From assembly GCA_024529925.1 (NCBI GenBank), contig JAFEUB010000811.1, positions 1,075,001 through 1,139,000 of the forward strand: DNA of 64,000 bases. Reading direction: 5' to 3'. The position numbers and the translations under genes are program-made. Within the stretch, counting starts at the first letter, position 1; each line of letters starts with the position of its first letter. Under the pieces are notes generated by a model. That model had not been told where the DNA came from. It searched no databases and worked only from the letters and a program-made list of their open reading frames with translations. Below, piece after piece: positions 24,462 to 38,700 of the stretch. Source of the stretch: Ophthalmolycus amberensis (lineage: Eukaryota; Chordata; Actinopteri; Perciformes; Zoarcidae).

Positions 24462-24984
24462 ACTCCTCTACCCAAGTTAACGCAGCTGTGCCAGAACTGT
24501 GGATTAAACACTTTATTAAACAAATTGCTGCTTTGATGTCAAACTAACTGAAGAACAAATGCTAGTGTTTGCCTAAAGAGTGAGCCTTAATTAGAAACCA
24601 TGTGTGTAGTGAACTGTGAATCAGGGTTAATCAGTCTGCGGCTGCTTTTTTATACTCCATGCTTATCTGACACACTATTGGACAACTAACGCCTTTCTAT
24701 CAAAACTAAATGACTATGGCTGGTTGCTTCAGAATGAATGATGAATTAAGATTAATGAATTAAGATTAATTAAGATGAATTAGTGTCACTTCATGAGTCA
24801 CTTCATGAGTGACGCACAAGTATTGACCATGTATATCATTCACATTTTTACAAATGTAATATAATTGCTGATAAGGACATTTCAGTACATTAAAGCGCTG
24901 CAGTTATGAGTCTTAAAACCTGGAAATGACTTAGCATTGTGGTACCTCTGGTTCCCTCATCTTGAAGTACACACACATTCATTC

Positions 24985-25310
24985 TTTTGACATATTACTT
25001 TTTTTATGATTTTTAAAAATACATTACCATTACTTTTTTGAAATATACGATTTTTTTGACATGCTATACCACACTTTTTTTCCAGCATACTACACTAGGA
25101 TTTTTTTCGACACAATATACTATGACGTTTTTAATGACATTTTTCTATAAACTACATACCGGTAATTACTTTTAAAAAAACATTTTTTTTTACATAAATT
25201 AATTGCTTTCTTTAAACTTTTGTCAAAATATACTATGGCTTTTTTTGTAATACTATACTAAGACTTTTTTACTTTCAATAACCTTTACTATGACTTTTCT
25301 TTGACATAGT
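24985..25310. repeat. Degenerate minisatellite of TTTTTTGACATACTATACTA type
   Basis: Units of roughly 30-40 bases recur with changes: T-runs followed by GACAT(A/G)(C/T)TATAC, ACTATGAC or ACACTAGG, at about 25045, 25085, 25105, 25215, 25240 and 25280. No open frame or terminal repeat accompanies them. Confidence 0.6.
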
Positions 25311-25770
25311 TACTGAGAAACTTCCAACTTGTTATGAATCCGTCTCCATGTAATGCCCATGCCTCCATATGACCTTTATCAGTTGTTTAAGACGAGACCA
25401 TCAGCGAGAAGATTGGCTATTTCTATAAAGTTTTAACTGTGCCTCCAGCTTAGGTTTCGCGCAAAATCATGCAGGTTCACCAGAAACTCCTTCAGCTCAG
25501 ACTCCAGACCCAGATCCGGCTTTGCTGCAGCTTTCAACCTGAACTTGTAAACTCTGGTGAGAGGAGAGCTTAGCGCCTGGCAGCAGTGTATCCTCCTCCT
25601 CCTGCTAGGAGCCGAGCTGCTCTGCCGGTCCCTGCTGGGACCAAACCCGGAGACCATGTTGCTGGAGACCCTGGCCGTATTGCTGGAGGGAAGGGGGGGG
25701 GGGGGGGGGCACTGGAGAACCAGGACTGTGGGACCCCTTCTGCTGTAAAATGAGGTTTTCTAAAGGGACA
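25308..25770. repeat. Dispersed repeat copy A (shares blocks with 56.56-58.35 kb)
   Basis: Two blocks recur elsewhere in the window. The block around GAGACCATCAGCGAGAAGATT (with the preceding GTTA.GAA.C.GTCTC.ATGTA) matches 56560-56660. A 39-base block beginning ATGCAGGTTCACCAGAAACT (about 25468-25506) is identical at about 58252-58290 and is followed in both by CCAGATC.GGCTTTGC. A poly-G run lies at about 25692-25709. The family is not named. Confidence 0.75.
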
Positions 25771-26751
25771 CTGGTTATTGGAGACACTACTACTTTTGTC
25801 CACAGGGACGTGTGGACATAAACAAAACTCTTAACTCAAACATTCAATTACAGTAGTTTTAATAGGAATGCAGTTATTAATTCATTAAAATAAGTTTGAT
25901 GGCACCGTCCAGTCTCCACAAACTACTGCCCGACATTCTGAGTGAAAACACATCTTCTGTCACCAGATACAGTTCGTCTATACATTTATTTCATTCACAT
26001 CATCCGTGATTACAGTATGAACACGTATATGTAAACCCAGAAGAAATAAATGATTTAACAGTGGTACTGGCACCTACATTGAAATGATAATCCTGCCCTT
26101 CTGTGACGTTTCATGTGTTTTAAAGCAGAGCCCTGAGTCATCACGCTGCAGTCACTTCATCTGGGAACAAAGGAGCTCTCATCTTTAAACTAAATAAACA
26201 ATCGGACTAATCTGAATCCATCAGAATGCTGTGACGTGGTTTTCTGTTCAGCTTCTTCACAGTAACAATGAACATATTTTACCCAACTTTGTCTGAAACT
26301 CCCAAGAATCATATCACGAAATGTGAGCTGAACAGTATTTTATAGCAGTTTGAATAAGAGTTGTTTATACTTTAGTTTGTGTCGACTCAGTTCCTTATTT
26401 GCTTGTATATGTTGAGCCGTTATGCTACATAAAAAAAAAAAGGTTATTTTCTGCATTTTAAAGTTTTCTGTGTATTATTTCAACAGGCATAAAACATTTG
26501 AGCATGAGATGCTTTTAAAATATGTGTCCACAGTTACACTTTATATTTTTCCAAAGGCATGAGAATGCAGCGTTTTAGTTCCTTTGTTTTCTGCGAGTAC
26601 ATAAAACAAAAGGAACTAAACACGTGAAACGCCCGTCCTAAAAGTGTCCTCTTCGATCAGACATCGATGCTAGCGGTTAACATGATTACTTAACTATTAT
26701 TAACACAAGAAGGCCTTTAGTCCCGTCCTGTCGGTCTCTAGTGGGAGTGGC

Positions 26752-29700
26752 CTAGCTGAGGATTTTGTGGTAAGGGTGGAGCGGGAGGGAGGAGGTGAAC
26801 GCTCGGAAGTCGCCGATGAGCGCGGTGTCCTTGAGCAGCGGCGAGGAGGTCGGCAGGAAGGTCAGCTCGCACACTTCACCGTAGGACGAGGAGGCCGGGA
26901 TGTCGGGGTTGTCAGCGCTGCTTGGTTCTGGTGGGTCGTTCTCCTCCACCCCAAAACCAACAACCTAACCGAGAAAACCAACATGTTGAAGATCGTTTAT
27001 TTGCTCTTCCTCGGATTGGAAACAGTTCCTCGACTCAAAGTACTGCGTTCTTTAAGCCTGGCTCTGTCAAACCATTTTTCTGTACCGACAACAAAAACGT
27101 AGCACAAGGAAACTTGTGACTACAGCAGAAGTACTTATTGAGTATTTGTTTTTGTCTACAATTTAAATGACCCCAAAGACTCTTACATGTACACTGAGCT
27201 TCCTGCTGCTGGCGTTTCTGTGTTCCAGGAACCAGAAGACCAGCTCCTCCTGAGAGAACAGCTTCAGAGCTTCGATCTGCAGCGGAGACCACAACAGGTT
27301 AGAACCACAGAGCAGGACCACAACCAGCATCCACACCAACTGTGAGCACCTCCACACTGTTTCTGATACACACTATATCTATGTATGAAGAGTATTTTAC
27401 ATGTGAATATTTGACACTTATTATTACATTGCAGGACTATTCTATAAGAATTGATTCGGGTTAGCGCTGTGCACCCAATGACCTAGAAACTTCTCAAATT
27501 AATCTCTTGACTCCGGCCTCGCGTCTCATACTTGCGCCTCCCTCTCACATCCTCGCTGGGACTAGCTAAGAAGTGAGGAAGAGACGCGAGTGAGAGAAGC
27601 CAGGAGGACCGTTAGCATAATGAAGAGCACCCGGAGAGAGACACAATATGAGAGAGAGAGAGAGCGAGAGAGAGAGAGCAGGTGTCTCACCTCCTTGTTG
27701 AGCCTCTTGAAGACGTACTGCTGTGTGACGACCTCAAACCAGTTGCGGTCCACCTCCTCTCCCAGGTGAGCGTCCTCGCACTCCTTCAGCTTGATGAGAG
27801 CCGTCACCTGGGTCCTGAAGGCCTCCTCGCTCAGACCGGACAGACGCTCCCCGAAGCTGACCAGGAACTCCTCGATCTTCGCCTCCACCAACTCGGTGCT
27901 GCGAGGAGGAAGAGGAGCGTTTTTAAAAACAGGTAAAAGGAGCAAACACAGGCGACAACTAGACACCATCCAGGCATCACACAAGCCGCAACGCCAAATC
28001 AGGCCAGGGGCATTAAGTGTGTGTGTGTTAGTGTGTGTGTGAGTTAGTGGGGGGGGGACTCACCTGAACTTAGTGGCCTGTGTTTCCACGGTGACGGAGA
28101 ATCCCAGCACCCCCGAGGTGTTCCTGCAGGTCGGGTACACTTGGTACCTGAGGGATCATGAGGTTTGGTGATTAAACAGCTGTGAGCGCACATTACTGAT
28201 CTGCACACTCAGCACAAATGACTGCCACTGACCCCAGTGTCTCCTTCGTCCTGAGGAAGTCAAAGCAGGGCTCCTCCATGTGCATCTGTGGAAGCAGCCC
28301 AATGGCATGCACTGTGAGCCTGATGTTTGCACATTTTACAACAACACACCTGCTTTCATTTTAATAGACAGCAAAACAGCTGGAGTACTTTTTTATTGTT
28401 TCAAATCTTAAGTTCAAATCTAACAGTGAAATTGTCAATTGATTTATAATACTGTTGACAAACACTTTAGAGAATCATTCATGAATTCAAAAAATATCTA
28501 GCGTTCTGATAGTGCTACGTTCTTGTGAGTACTCTGATTAATTCATAAAAATAAATAAAACCGGGAATTTCTCCCAACAGAACTTATATCAAAGTGTTTT
28601 CTGGGACAAGAGGGGACTCTGTATGTTGTCACTAGTGTCGGTGAGATGGTGTTAAAAACACTCACCACCATCAGCTCCATCAGAGCGTGCTCTCTGAGGT
28701 TCTTCAGGCCCGACTGCAACACAATCCAGATGTGGACGCGTCAACAAGAGCAGAGAGTAAACAGAAAAGGAAGACCAGACGCCACATTAGTGGTGGAGGA
28801 AGCATTCAGATCATTGACTCAAGTAAAAGGACGAGTACCACACTGTACAAATACTCTGTTACAAATAAAGGTCCTGCATTTAAAATGTTACATAAGTAAA
28901 AGTATATAAGTTCAATCAGGAAAATGTAGTTAAAGTAGTAAAAGCACCAGTGAACCATTTAATGTTCTTACATGAAAAATTACTTAAACCATCAAAATAG
29001 TTGCCAATTGATTTTCTGTCAATTGACTAATTGATGAATGGACTCATCATTTCAGCTGCAGGCATAAACTGTTGGGTAGTTTAATTTATAACAAAACATC
29101 ATATTATATATAATTTGAAAAGTAACTAAAGTTGTCAGATAACTGTAGTAAAGTTAAAAAGTACAATAGATATCTGTGAGATGTCGTGGAGTAGAAGAAA
29201 AAAGTGTCATTAAAAGGAAAACACTCAAGTAAAGTACAAGTCCCTCATAATTGTACTTAATCACACTACTTGCGTAATTGTACCTCGTTATATTCTATCA
29301 AACTGCAGACATACAAGATGTGAACTAATGATCATTATTGATACAGTTATAAAACTAGAATCAACACATCACAGTTGTATGTCAGTCATATTGCAGTTTA
29401 CATCCACGTCTGTACAAAATGTCACAGATTCATAATTGTATCATATAACACATTTGTGAAATAGTCATAATTAGCATACGGCCATATGGTTGAATTCTTA
29501 AATACACTATCATTGCTCCGCTGCTGATATCTTGAAATCTTGGCATTTAAAACTGAAACAATCTGCATGAGCAGACTGAAGAAGAGGTTTGTGTAAACTC
29601 AACCTTCAAACACACGATAGATGGGAATAAATGTGCATCTGAGAGGGTGAGAGGTGTCACGGTGCTCTTACCTGATAGTAGACTGTGACCTCAGAGTTCG

Positions 29701-32700
29701 CGTCTCCTTTGTTCAGAGATTTCACTTTACAGAGATGTTGCTTCTGAGGGAGCTCCACCACCCGGAACAACACCGGGACCTCAGCCGACAGAGGCTGGAA
29801 CTGGAGCTTACTGGATTACAGTTTAACGCGACAATTTATAAAAGTGTCAACATTTAAGTAACTTGTACTGTTACGCATGGGTCTATGTCCTGCTGTGAGT
29901 GTTTGTGCTTGGGTGTGTGTGTGCGCATGTGTGTGTTCTGTGTCCTCTGAGTTCTAGGTGCAGCTCCCTGACGAGTGATTGAGGGCACCTGGACGAAGAT
30001 GTGGGTTACCTACATAAGCACCTCCTTGCTCCGTCCTCGCTCGCTCTCATCTGCCTGGCACCAGTCCCTGGTCTTCAGTTAGATTTGCACATTACGGTTT
30101 ATGTGTGTCCTGTAATAAACTGGCACCCGTGTGTTTTTCTGAATCTAACTTGATGTGGTGTCCGTCCTTATGTTGCGACTCCCGAGCCGGTCGTAACAGT
30201 ACTTTTAAAAGTATTTCAAGAGTGAGAACTTTATCCGCTAATTTTAACTTTTGAATAAAACCTCCATAACCAGAAACACTGACAGTGCAATAAAGAAATG
30301 ACACAGAGTACTCACTCAATGAAGTACTGCAGAAACTCTTTGGACTCCTATTGGAGGAAACAATGAGCGTGAGATTACAAGCTTTCAACCCGGTTACCTC
30401 AACAGACAATCTTCAGTAAAACAAGTGGACATAAAAACATCTGTGGGTTTTAAAACAAAAATAAGACGTTTAATGAGTTTTATAGACCACACAATGAATC
30501 AATAGTTGCAGTGCAGTATCACAGACATACGTGTGAACTTCTTAAATAACCATATACCTGTACTTCAGATTTGATATTGTACATAGATAGCAACTGTTAA
30601 TGCAATTTCTCATATATATCTATATGCAACTCACCAATAAGCAGCTTTGAGATATGAGCACCCTCTGACCCTTACTACTAACCTTGTGTATATTTTTGGA
30701 TTTTGGACTTTTTCTTATAAAACTAACAGAGTGCATTGTTGTTGTTATTTGGGGGAACTGACTGAAAATAAAGGTTTGGTTTTGCAGCTGTGCGTTTCGG
30801 TGTGTCTCACCGTGCTGGTGAAGTTTCCCTGCACCAGCCCCTCAACGTACAGCTCCGCCTTCAGCCCAGTGACAAAGGTGATGAGGTCATCGACGGTCAG
30901 ACCCTTCGTGACAGCCTGGTACTTCTGAATGACTGACCAGCGGCAGTGCTCCAGGATCAGCAGACGCACGTCCCTGCAGAGAGACGGATAGAGAGGTAAA
31001 CAAGTCGAAGGTAACCTTCTGTACGGAGCCAGCTGCTTCTCAGCAAGTGCATTCTAACAGACGCACACTCCGCCATTGCAACTGTAACTGAGAGCAGCCA
31101 GGCTGCAATGATAGAGTCTCCCCAATGAAGCTACAAAATGAGGACAGTTAAACACTGCCTCGTTAGAAATGAGGGGATTCTGTCCACTCAAACTCTACGG
31201 GGCTTATCATTTCAAAAGGATACAGGAAGTGTAGAGTTTGTATTAACAACATAATGCAGTAACAAACATTTAACAGGGCAAAGAGGAGCACATCAGACAA
31301 CAAGGAGGATTCAAAGGCCTGTCTCCAAGCTTCAAATGAAGGCAGTAAAAAGACTCAATAATTCAGTCAATAATTGACAATTTATGGAATTATTAAAAAT
31401 ACAAGATCCTAATCGGATCATAACAAATTTATACTCTATGATGGTTATGTAAAAAGACTGTGTGTGTGTGTGTGTGAGACAGACGTACTTGCCCAGTCTC
31501 TCAGGTTTGATGAGGATGTTGAAGTAGGTTTTCTTCAGCTGCTCAGTGAACATGTTGAAGACGCCCAGCTCAGCTCTGAAGTCTGCCAGATGATCCACGA
31601 TCAGTTTCAACAGTAGCTGAACAACAAGCAGAGAGGGACGTCAATGGAGTGAGTGAGTGAGAGAGCGAGAGAGAGAGCGAGAGCGAGAGGCATGGATCGA
31701 TCCTCACCGGCAGTTTGTGGTTGAAGCCCTTCAGTCGGATCACCAGCCCGTGCTCTCCGGCCACCAGCTTGTACTCCAGCTGAGCCACGTCGGCCTCGTA
31801 GGCCGGCTCTGCCAGGTTGTGAGCCAAGATGTTCACAAAGACGTCAAACAGAACCAGACTGAAAGAGGAAGAACACGGGTGAACACGACAGCAACAGCAT
31901 GGCCCCCCGTGGTCGTCGTAGGAAGACAAATCCTGGATTATTGAAGAAGCATCAGCGGTCTCTTACTTCTCAGGACTCTTCTGAATGATGGGGGAGATCA
32001 GGTTGAAACGAATATAACCTGAAAGACAGAAGAAATGTGATCATGTTAAATTAGTATTTATTATTTTCCTTCATTTAAAATCCCAAGTTTGAGTTTCTAG
32101 TTATTTATTGTCATATGCACAACAATTGCAGAACAGCAGTTGTTGGAAAACAATAATCTTAGATGTCAGGCTGTCTCTAATGATGCTCATTAAATATGTA
32201 TAAAAAGATCATCATGCAAGTAAAAAAAAAAAAAGAGAAAACTAATTCTCATAAAATGGTGCAGAAGTTAAAATGTAGGGCTACAATATGAACATATGAC
32301 ACATGATATTTATTAGTGGTAGACAGTAACTGCAAAGTGAATAAACTGAATGCAAACTGTTTTAGTAGTTAAGCACATTTAATGTAATAAATAATAATGA
32401 AATAATAATAAATACAGTTCATGTATACAGCACTGTGCTTTACCTGGCTGAACCAGGATTTTAAAAGTTCTGGAATGGAAAACAAATGGAATAAAAGGTT
32501 TTGAGACGTTATTTAAAAGATTCTGCAGCCTCACCATCAGCAGATGAATAAAAAAATGAAAGTGTTGACTGAGTGGCAGCCCTGCAAATATGCATGCGTC
32601 CTGCATTCACCTTTGGGGATCTTGAACTTGTTGTCCTTCTTGTACCACATACAGCCTCGCTCGTTGTTCGTGATCCTGACGGGAAACTCGGTGTCCGGAC

Positions 32701-35673
32701 AGTCGGACTCCTTCAGGGTGAAATCAGACGCTGCAGCACAAAGAAAGAGAAGATGAGGGGGAAAGAAAACAAAAGAAAAAGGAACAAAAAAGGAGAAGAA
32801 CTTCATGATGAATCTGATGGATCAGCTGATGGTGTTGGATAGTTGCGATTGTACTGACCGATGAATTTGTTCTCAGCAGGAAGGTGGAGTTCAGGATTGA
32901 GTTTGAAGTCTCCCGACCAGCGCTGAGCCCACTCCTCCAGGATGTCTGGTGAGACAAAACAAACACACCCCAAGTTTAACTCAAGGACCACTCTCTTATA
33001 TTTGGTTGCTTAACTCTGGTAAAGATTCTCCTTTCGTTTCAAGAGTAAACAAGAGGACACCCGGACCAAATTATGCAAGTTCATTTTTCTCAGTACTCAG
33101 CAGGAAATGAGCTGCACTTGACAATACAGACATTGTCTGTAGGTGTTTCACACATGTATGTGTCTACATCTTAGGATGAATATGTAATACATACAATGCA
33201 TCATTAAATATCAAATTCATGTCAACTGACATTAAATATCAGTATTTATTTACCTCAGCAGCCCTGAGTAGAATAAGCGGGTACAGATAAGGGATGGATG
33301 GATATTTACACTCACAAGTACATGTTTGCAGCAACTCTGGCAACAATAAACTGAGCACATAAAGATATCAGAAAACAAGAGCGGCAACTGATACACTTTG
33401 GTGTGTGTGTGTGTGTGTGTGTGTCGTACCCTCCATGTTGTAGCTGGTACCGAACCACTTCTCTCTGAGTGGACATTGACCCTCGTTCTCTGGTGACAGC
33501 AGCAGCAGATTCGCTCTGTCGGGAGTCAGCGGGGACAGAGCGGCACTGATCACCTGAACACACACAGTTATATTTACTGAATATATGTCGACACCTGGCA
33601 AGCACGTAGTAATCTATGAATATTATTACTACTTTATATTTTAGCCAAATTTACATTTCCCCTCTGAACAACTCAGATTCTCAGGACTCGTACTGATTCT
33701 GGATCAGATCAGGGTCTTGCGGTCCTGCTTACCTGCGGGTCAAAGTCAAACATGAGCAGGTCTCCGGTCAGGAAGTCCTCTTTGGGAAACAGCTGCATGT
33801 TCTCACAGATGTTCTCCACAAACTCGATGGGATCCGTCTGTCGGTCCAGACAGCGGCAGAGACAAACATCACAATAATAATCAGATATTTACGTTTACTT
33901 CAAGACACACATCAATGTTCTCTTTAACTCTTCATGAGTTTTCATGCCTTTGTTGGCTTCATAAATGCTTCAAGATGTGTCAGACATTTTATATTGGATC
34001 TGTTGCGGTTCAATTTGAACCCAATTAATTGGCATTGGAATAGAATTTCTAACTTAAATATATTTAGTAGAGAGAAAACATCCATGCTACACTCACACTC
34101 GGTAATTAGTGATGATGGACAAGCTCATCTCATTTATTTAAACTATCATTTCAATCATTGTCATTATTATAATTATTGTAGCTTTAACAATCACAACTGA
34201 TGAGTATTTCCTCAGAAGCTCCTTCTTCACACTCATCAGAACAAAGATGATTAATTTGCCAACACAACAGCGTCTGATTGTTAATCACCTGCTGACTGAA
34301 CGGTGTGTCGTTATTTGGTTGTAAACACTCATTTACCAACAGAGGTTGGGTTTTTTACAGTACCTGCTCCTGATAGTGGAACTCGTTGGCTTCAATTTTC
34401 TGAATTTCCTCATAGATCCTAAAAGAAAAAACAGTTTGCTGAAATATGAAACATATACATACATATACAAGACACAGATACCTGTGTGTCTACGTGCACA
34501 TAATATGGTTATTGTTGGTGTTCTACAGATACTCGACTACGTACTTAAAAGAGCAATTTTTATGTTGCCATCCTCAGAAATAGTATTTTTAAAAGAACTT
34601 AAGTGCACCCCACTGAATTTATGTCTTGTGATACAGTTAAGATTTCCCATTTGAAGTGAAAGGCGAGTCTCAATTTATTTTGTGCTGTAGAAATGATGAT
34701 TTAAGAGAATTAATGTTTCATGAATTGTCTCGGAAACACCCTAAAATAATCTGCTGTTCACTTAAGCAAAAATGTGGCTGTTTAATTTAGATTTGTTTAA
34801 GTTTGCTAATTTAAAGGCCTGCAAATGAAGGCAAGATGGATTATTGAATACTTTTTTACTCTAATAAAATATACATATAATTCATTTATGTAAAAATCTC
34901 ATCTTTACTTCTGGAATCCTAAAATTCCAGTTGCCTTTTTCTAGTTCAGGGATTAACAGTAAACAAAACATCAACATTTACTAAAAACCTCATGTAAACA
35001 GTTTAAATCGGGGGTTCACACATGTGCCTGTGCGGCAGAATGAGGGGAAAACCTTTACTACAACGGTGCACCATAGTACCCAAAATAAGTGTGCTTGTGA
35101 GGAGCCTGACCTCTGCTGCGGGCCGAGAGTCTGAAGCATTTTCAAGTACTGGAACACAAAATGGACCACCTGCACAGAAATAAAACAACAACCCTTTCTT
35201 ATTATTCTTTTTTTGGTGACTATTTAAACAGTTGAGTGAAAGTCAGCAGCACCATCAGCATCAGTTTAAGAGAAATACATTTAATTCCTGACATAGACGT
35301 GGTCTCTACGTACAAAAAAGGAGAGTTAAAACCACTGTCAATTCCATTTATGTGTGTGTGTGTGTGTGTGTGAGGACCAATTTCAGGTTTATACTCGTGT
35401 ATTTTGGCTTGTCCTCACTACATCACAAGATTGTTAAACACTTTTAAGGTTAAAATCAGGTTTAGGTTAGGGGTCCTCACAAGTATAGACAGACAAACAC
35501 GGCTGTGTGTTTTGGTGTGTGTGTGTTGACCTGGTAGAAATTCTGGTAGCCCTGGTTAGTCAGGGTGATTGAGATGGAGAAGATCGAGTAGGTGGTGTTC
35601 TGGTCGAAACCCGTCTCACTGTTTCCTCCAAACAGAGCCAGAGCCCAGCACCTAAACACGCACGCGCACACGC

Positions 35674-35704
<31 letters not shown>

Positions 35705-38700
35705 AAGTCATTTGCACTAACTTAACAAACATTTATTGCCAGTTTACGATCAGTTCATCTCTTCATGCCTCACTTCTTCCTGAGCAGAGACAGGATGCTG
35801 CCGGTTCCTTCGTGTCCGATCAGCCAGGAGATGTAGTGAAGAGGCTTCACTCTGGCAAAAAAAACAGACACAAATTCTGTGAAATGAGTGCAGGCAACAG
35901 TTTGACTCGTCTGTAGATCAGCTGGACTGTGATTCATCCGCCTCGTGAGTGCAGTACATGACCAGGTGAGCATTTTCTCACAATGTTCCCAAAATTTGAG
36001 TATCTAAGATCACGCAGTGGACACCTGCTGTGTCTTGAGCTCCTCCCCAACTTTGCTCTTTTTCTTGTTTTTATCCGTTAGTTATTTTGGACTTTTTCAC
36101 AACATGCGCACCACCGAAGTGAGCCCCGCCGTACATTGAACATTAGATTGTTGCGGACAGCACCTTTTCACCACGACCAACAAACAATGGGGAATTTCCA
36201 TTACTGGGATTCCCTGTTGCCTTACCTGGAAAGGGGGGGGGGGGGGGGGGAGGAGAGGTATTGGAGGCTGACTCACCTGTAGTGTTTCCCCTGCGGCGGT
36301 ACGGCCCAGCTGATGGTCAGAGCATGAACCTTCCTCACAGGGATGACTGCAATAAACATGCTCATGTATTAGTATGTGTGTACTGTTGAAATTAGACCTA
36401 AAAATCCTTTTAATAATCACATCATAGACCCGCAATATTAATTACATGAACTCACAATTATAAGGTTAGATTTCTCCAATTATTAACACTATTCATGCAA
36501 TGTAGAAATGTTAATAGTAGAACTACTACATGAAATAAGATGAGAAATATATATACACGTAAACATTACTGTGTAGAGTACTTAAGAGTGAAAGATGAGA
36601 AGAAATAAATATCCTGCTAGTACTACTACTACAACTAATATTACCATTACTATCTGACCTCTGTAGAGTTTGTTGAAGGCCGGCGTGTCAAACGGCTGCA
36701 GGAGGTGAGAGAAGTCGGCTCGAGGTTCATCGCTAAAAACCAAACAATAATAAAAAGATGTTACAACACAAACCTGTCTTTGTGTTATTGTCATTATAGT
36801 CTTTCATTGTGTGACACATATGTACCGATGTTGAGAATGTTAATATAATGACATGAATGAAATTTGAATGAAATTTATTTATAGAGCGCTTTTCACAGAC
36901 ATGACATCACAAAGTGCTTAACAGCAGAAATTTAAAATAGATTGGCCAGTTTTAAGATTGTCTCCTTAGGACAGAATCCTAAAGAAACCAGAAGGTTAAT
37001 GATGGTTTATAATATACAATGATGTATTATTAGAAAATGTTGGGTCATTGAGGGTTGATTACATATGTACAGTGTATAAGTCTGCTGCACTCTACTTTTG
37101 AGCATGGGACCAGAGACCTCCGCTGTCTGAGCCCTGTAATATTTTGATTAGGTCGAAAATTGTGTCTTACTTGTTGGGAACTTTGATGAAGATCTCTTTT
37201 ACCCACTGCTCCAGAGTGTCCAGAGTCTCTAATCAACAAAAAGCACAGTCAGAGAGCACAACATCTCACCGAGCTTCACAATCATACCAACAGCTGCTTA
37301 CAGGTAGCATAGCACGCTGAAGTTAGCCGTCGATTAAGGAGCATCCTGGCAGTAGCTGTAAACCTTGTTTTTTCTGACCTCCAGCGGTGCTGTGATGTAG
37401 AAGTGTGTCAGTACGTGATGACATCACATTTGGGTGTGGTTACAGACCTGCTGTTAAGTTACTCTTTAAGCTGGATGTTGACATTAGCATGTTGCAGTAC
37501 TATGCTGCAGGGTTTTCATAAGCGCTGGCTGTTGGTCGGACATTAAAACATTTCCAGCAAACTACTTTCTTCCTGATTTTTTTCATTGAGTGTCTTCTCG
37601 CCCTCTTGGTGTTAGGTGCCTTACAATCAACCGCCCCGACCCCCAAGCATTACAGCCTCACAGACCAGCTGAGGGCTTTTAAATACTAAAACAAGCTGCA
37701 AAATCAGTAAAAAGACAAAGCAGACATCTTCAAAGAGCCTCTGCAGTCATCTCTGGAGAGTTTGTGTAAGTACCTTTGGACTGAACGGTGAGCGTCATGT
37801 AATGAGCCGAGTAATATCTCCTCCAGAAGTCTCGGAGCCGCTGGTAGGTGTTGATCTGCTTCTCTTTCGGATCGTGCTTTAATGTCTGAGCGTTACCTGA
37901 CAGGAACAGATGTTCAATAGTGAGGTGACATCGAACCACTTCTTTACAAGTTCATCAACTTAGAAATAGGACTTTTTTAAAACCTCGAAAAATGAATTTA
38001 GACTGAAATACGTGACATTTCCATTTCTGGAAAAAGTGGAAACGTACAGCATGTTTATGACTTTAAAAGTATTTGTATTCAACACCATTTAAAACCTAGC
38101 ATTTTTAAAAGCTTTTTTCATTTTTGAAAGGTCAGAAAAGTTGCAAGGATTGAGTGTAAAAGGCACAACAGCGGTGTGCTGTTCTTACCCCAGCAGAATT
38201 TGCCCATAGGGTGTCCTGGTTTAGCCAGACTCCCAAACAGCATCTCCTTACGATGCGAGTCAGACGGCCTCGCTAACTGGTACTCTGAACAGGAAATAAG
38301 AAAAGAGAGAAGGAAAGAAGAAAAGAAAATATGAAGTGTGACTCGAGCTGAAAGGTCAGTATATCAGGTATAGACCGGGTTCAGAACAGAACACGAGCAG
38401 CAACATTTGTGAAAACAAAAACTAAAGCAGATTAAAAGGGGCACTGGTGCAGTTTTAAGATGCATCTGATTACAGAAACAGTTTGACGATGTGTAACGTG
38501 TATCACTCACCACTGTCCACAGCCTCCACCTCTCTATCGATGGCATCTTCTATCATCAGAGGACAGATGAAGAACTGAGCCCACCTGGAACACAAACATT
38601 ATGTGGAGAGACAGAGAGAGAGAGACAGAGACAAAGGGAAACAAGTTGAAAACGGGATAATTTACTTGTTTGATTGTATTGTACTTTATTGATTAACTGT

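Larger units (their letters stand above)
24462..26751. other. ALDH9A1-NRDC convergent intergenic region
   Basis: No coding sequence is supported. The left part is the ALDH9A1 3' UTR (ATTAAA near 24503 and 24888). The middle holds two repeat features listed separately. The right part, read on minus, would be the NRDC 3' UTR; I cannot pick its poly(A) signal with certainty. Confidence 0.5.
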
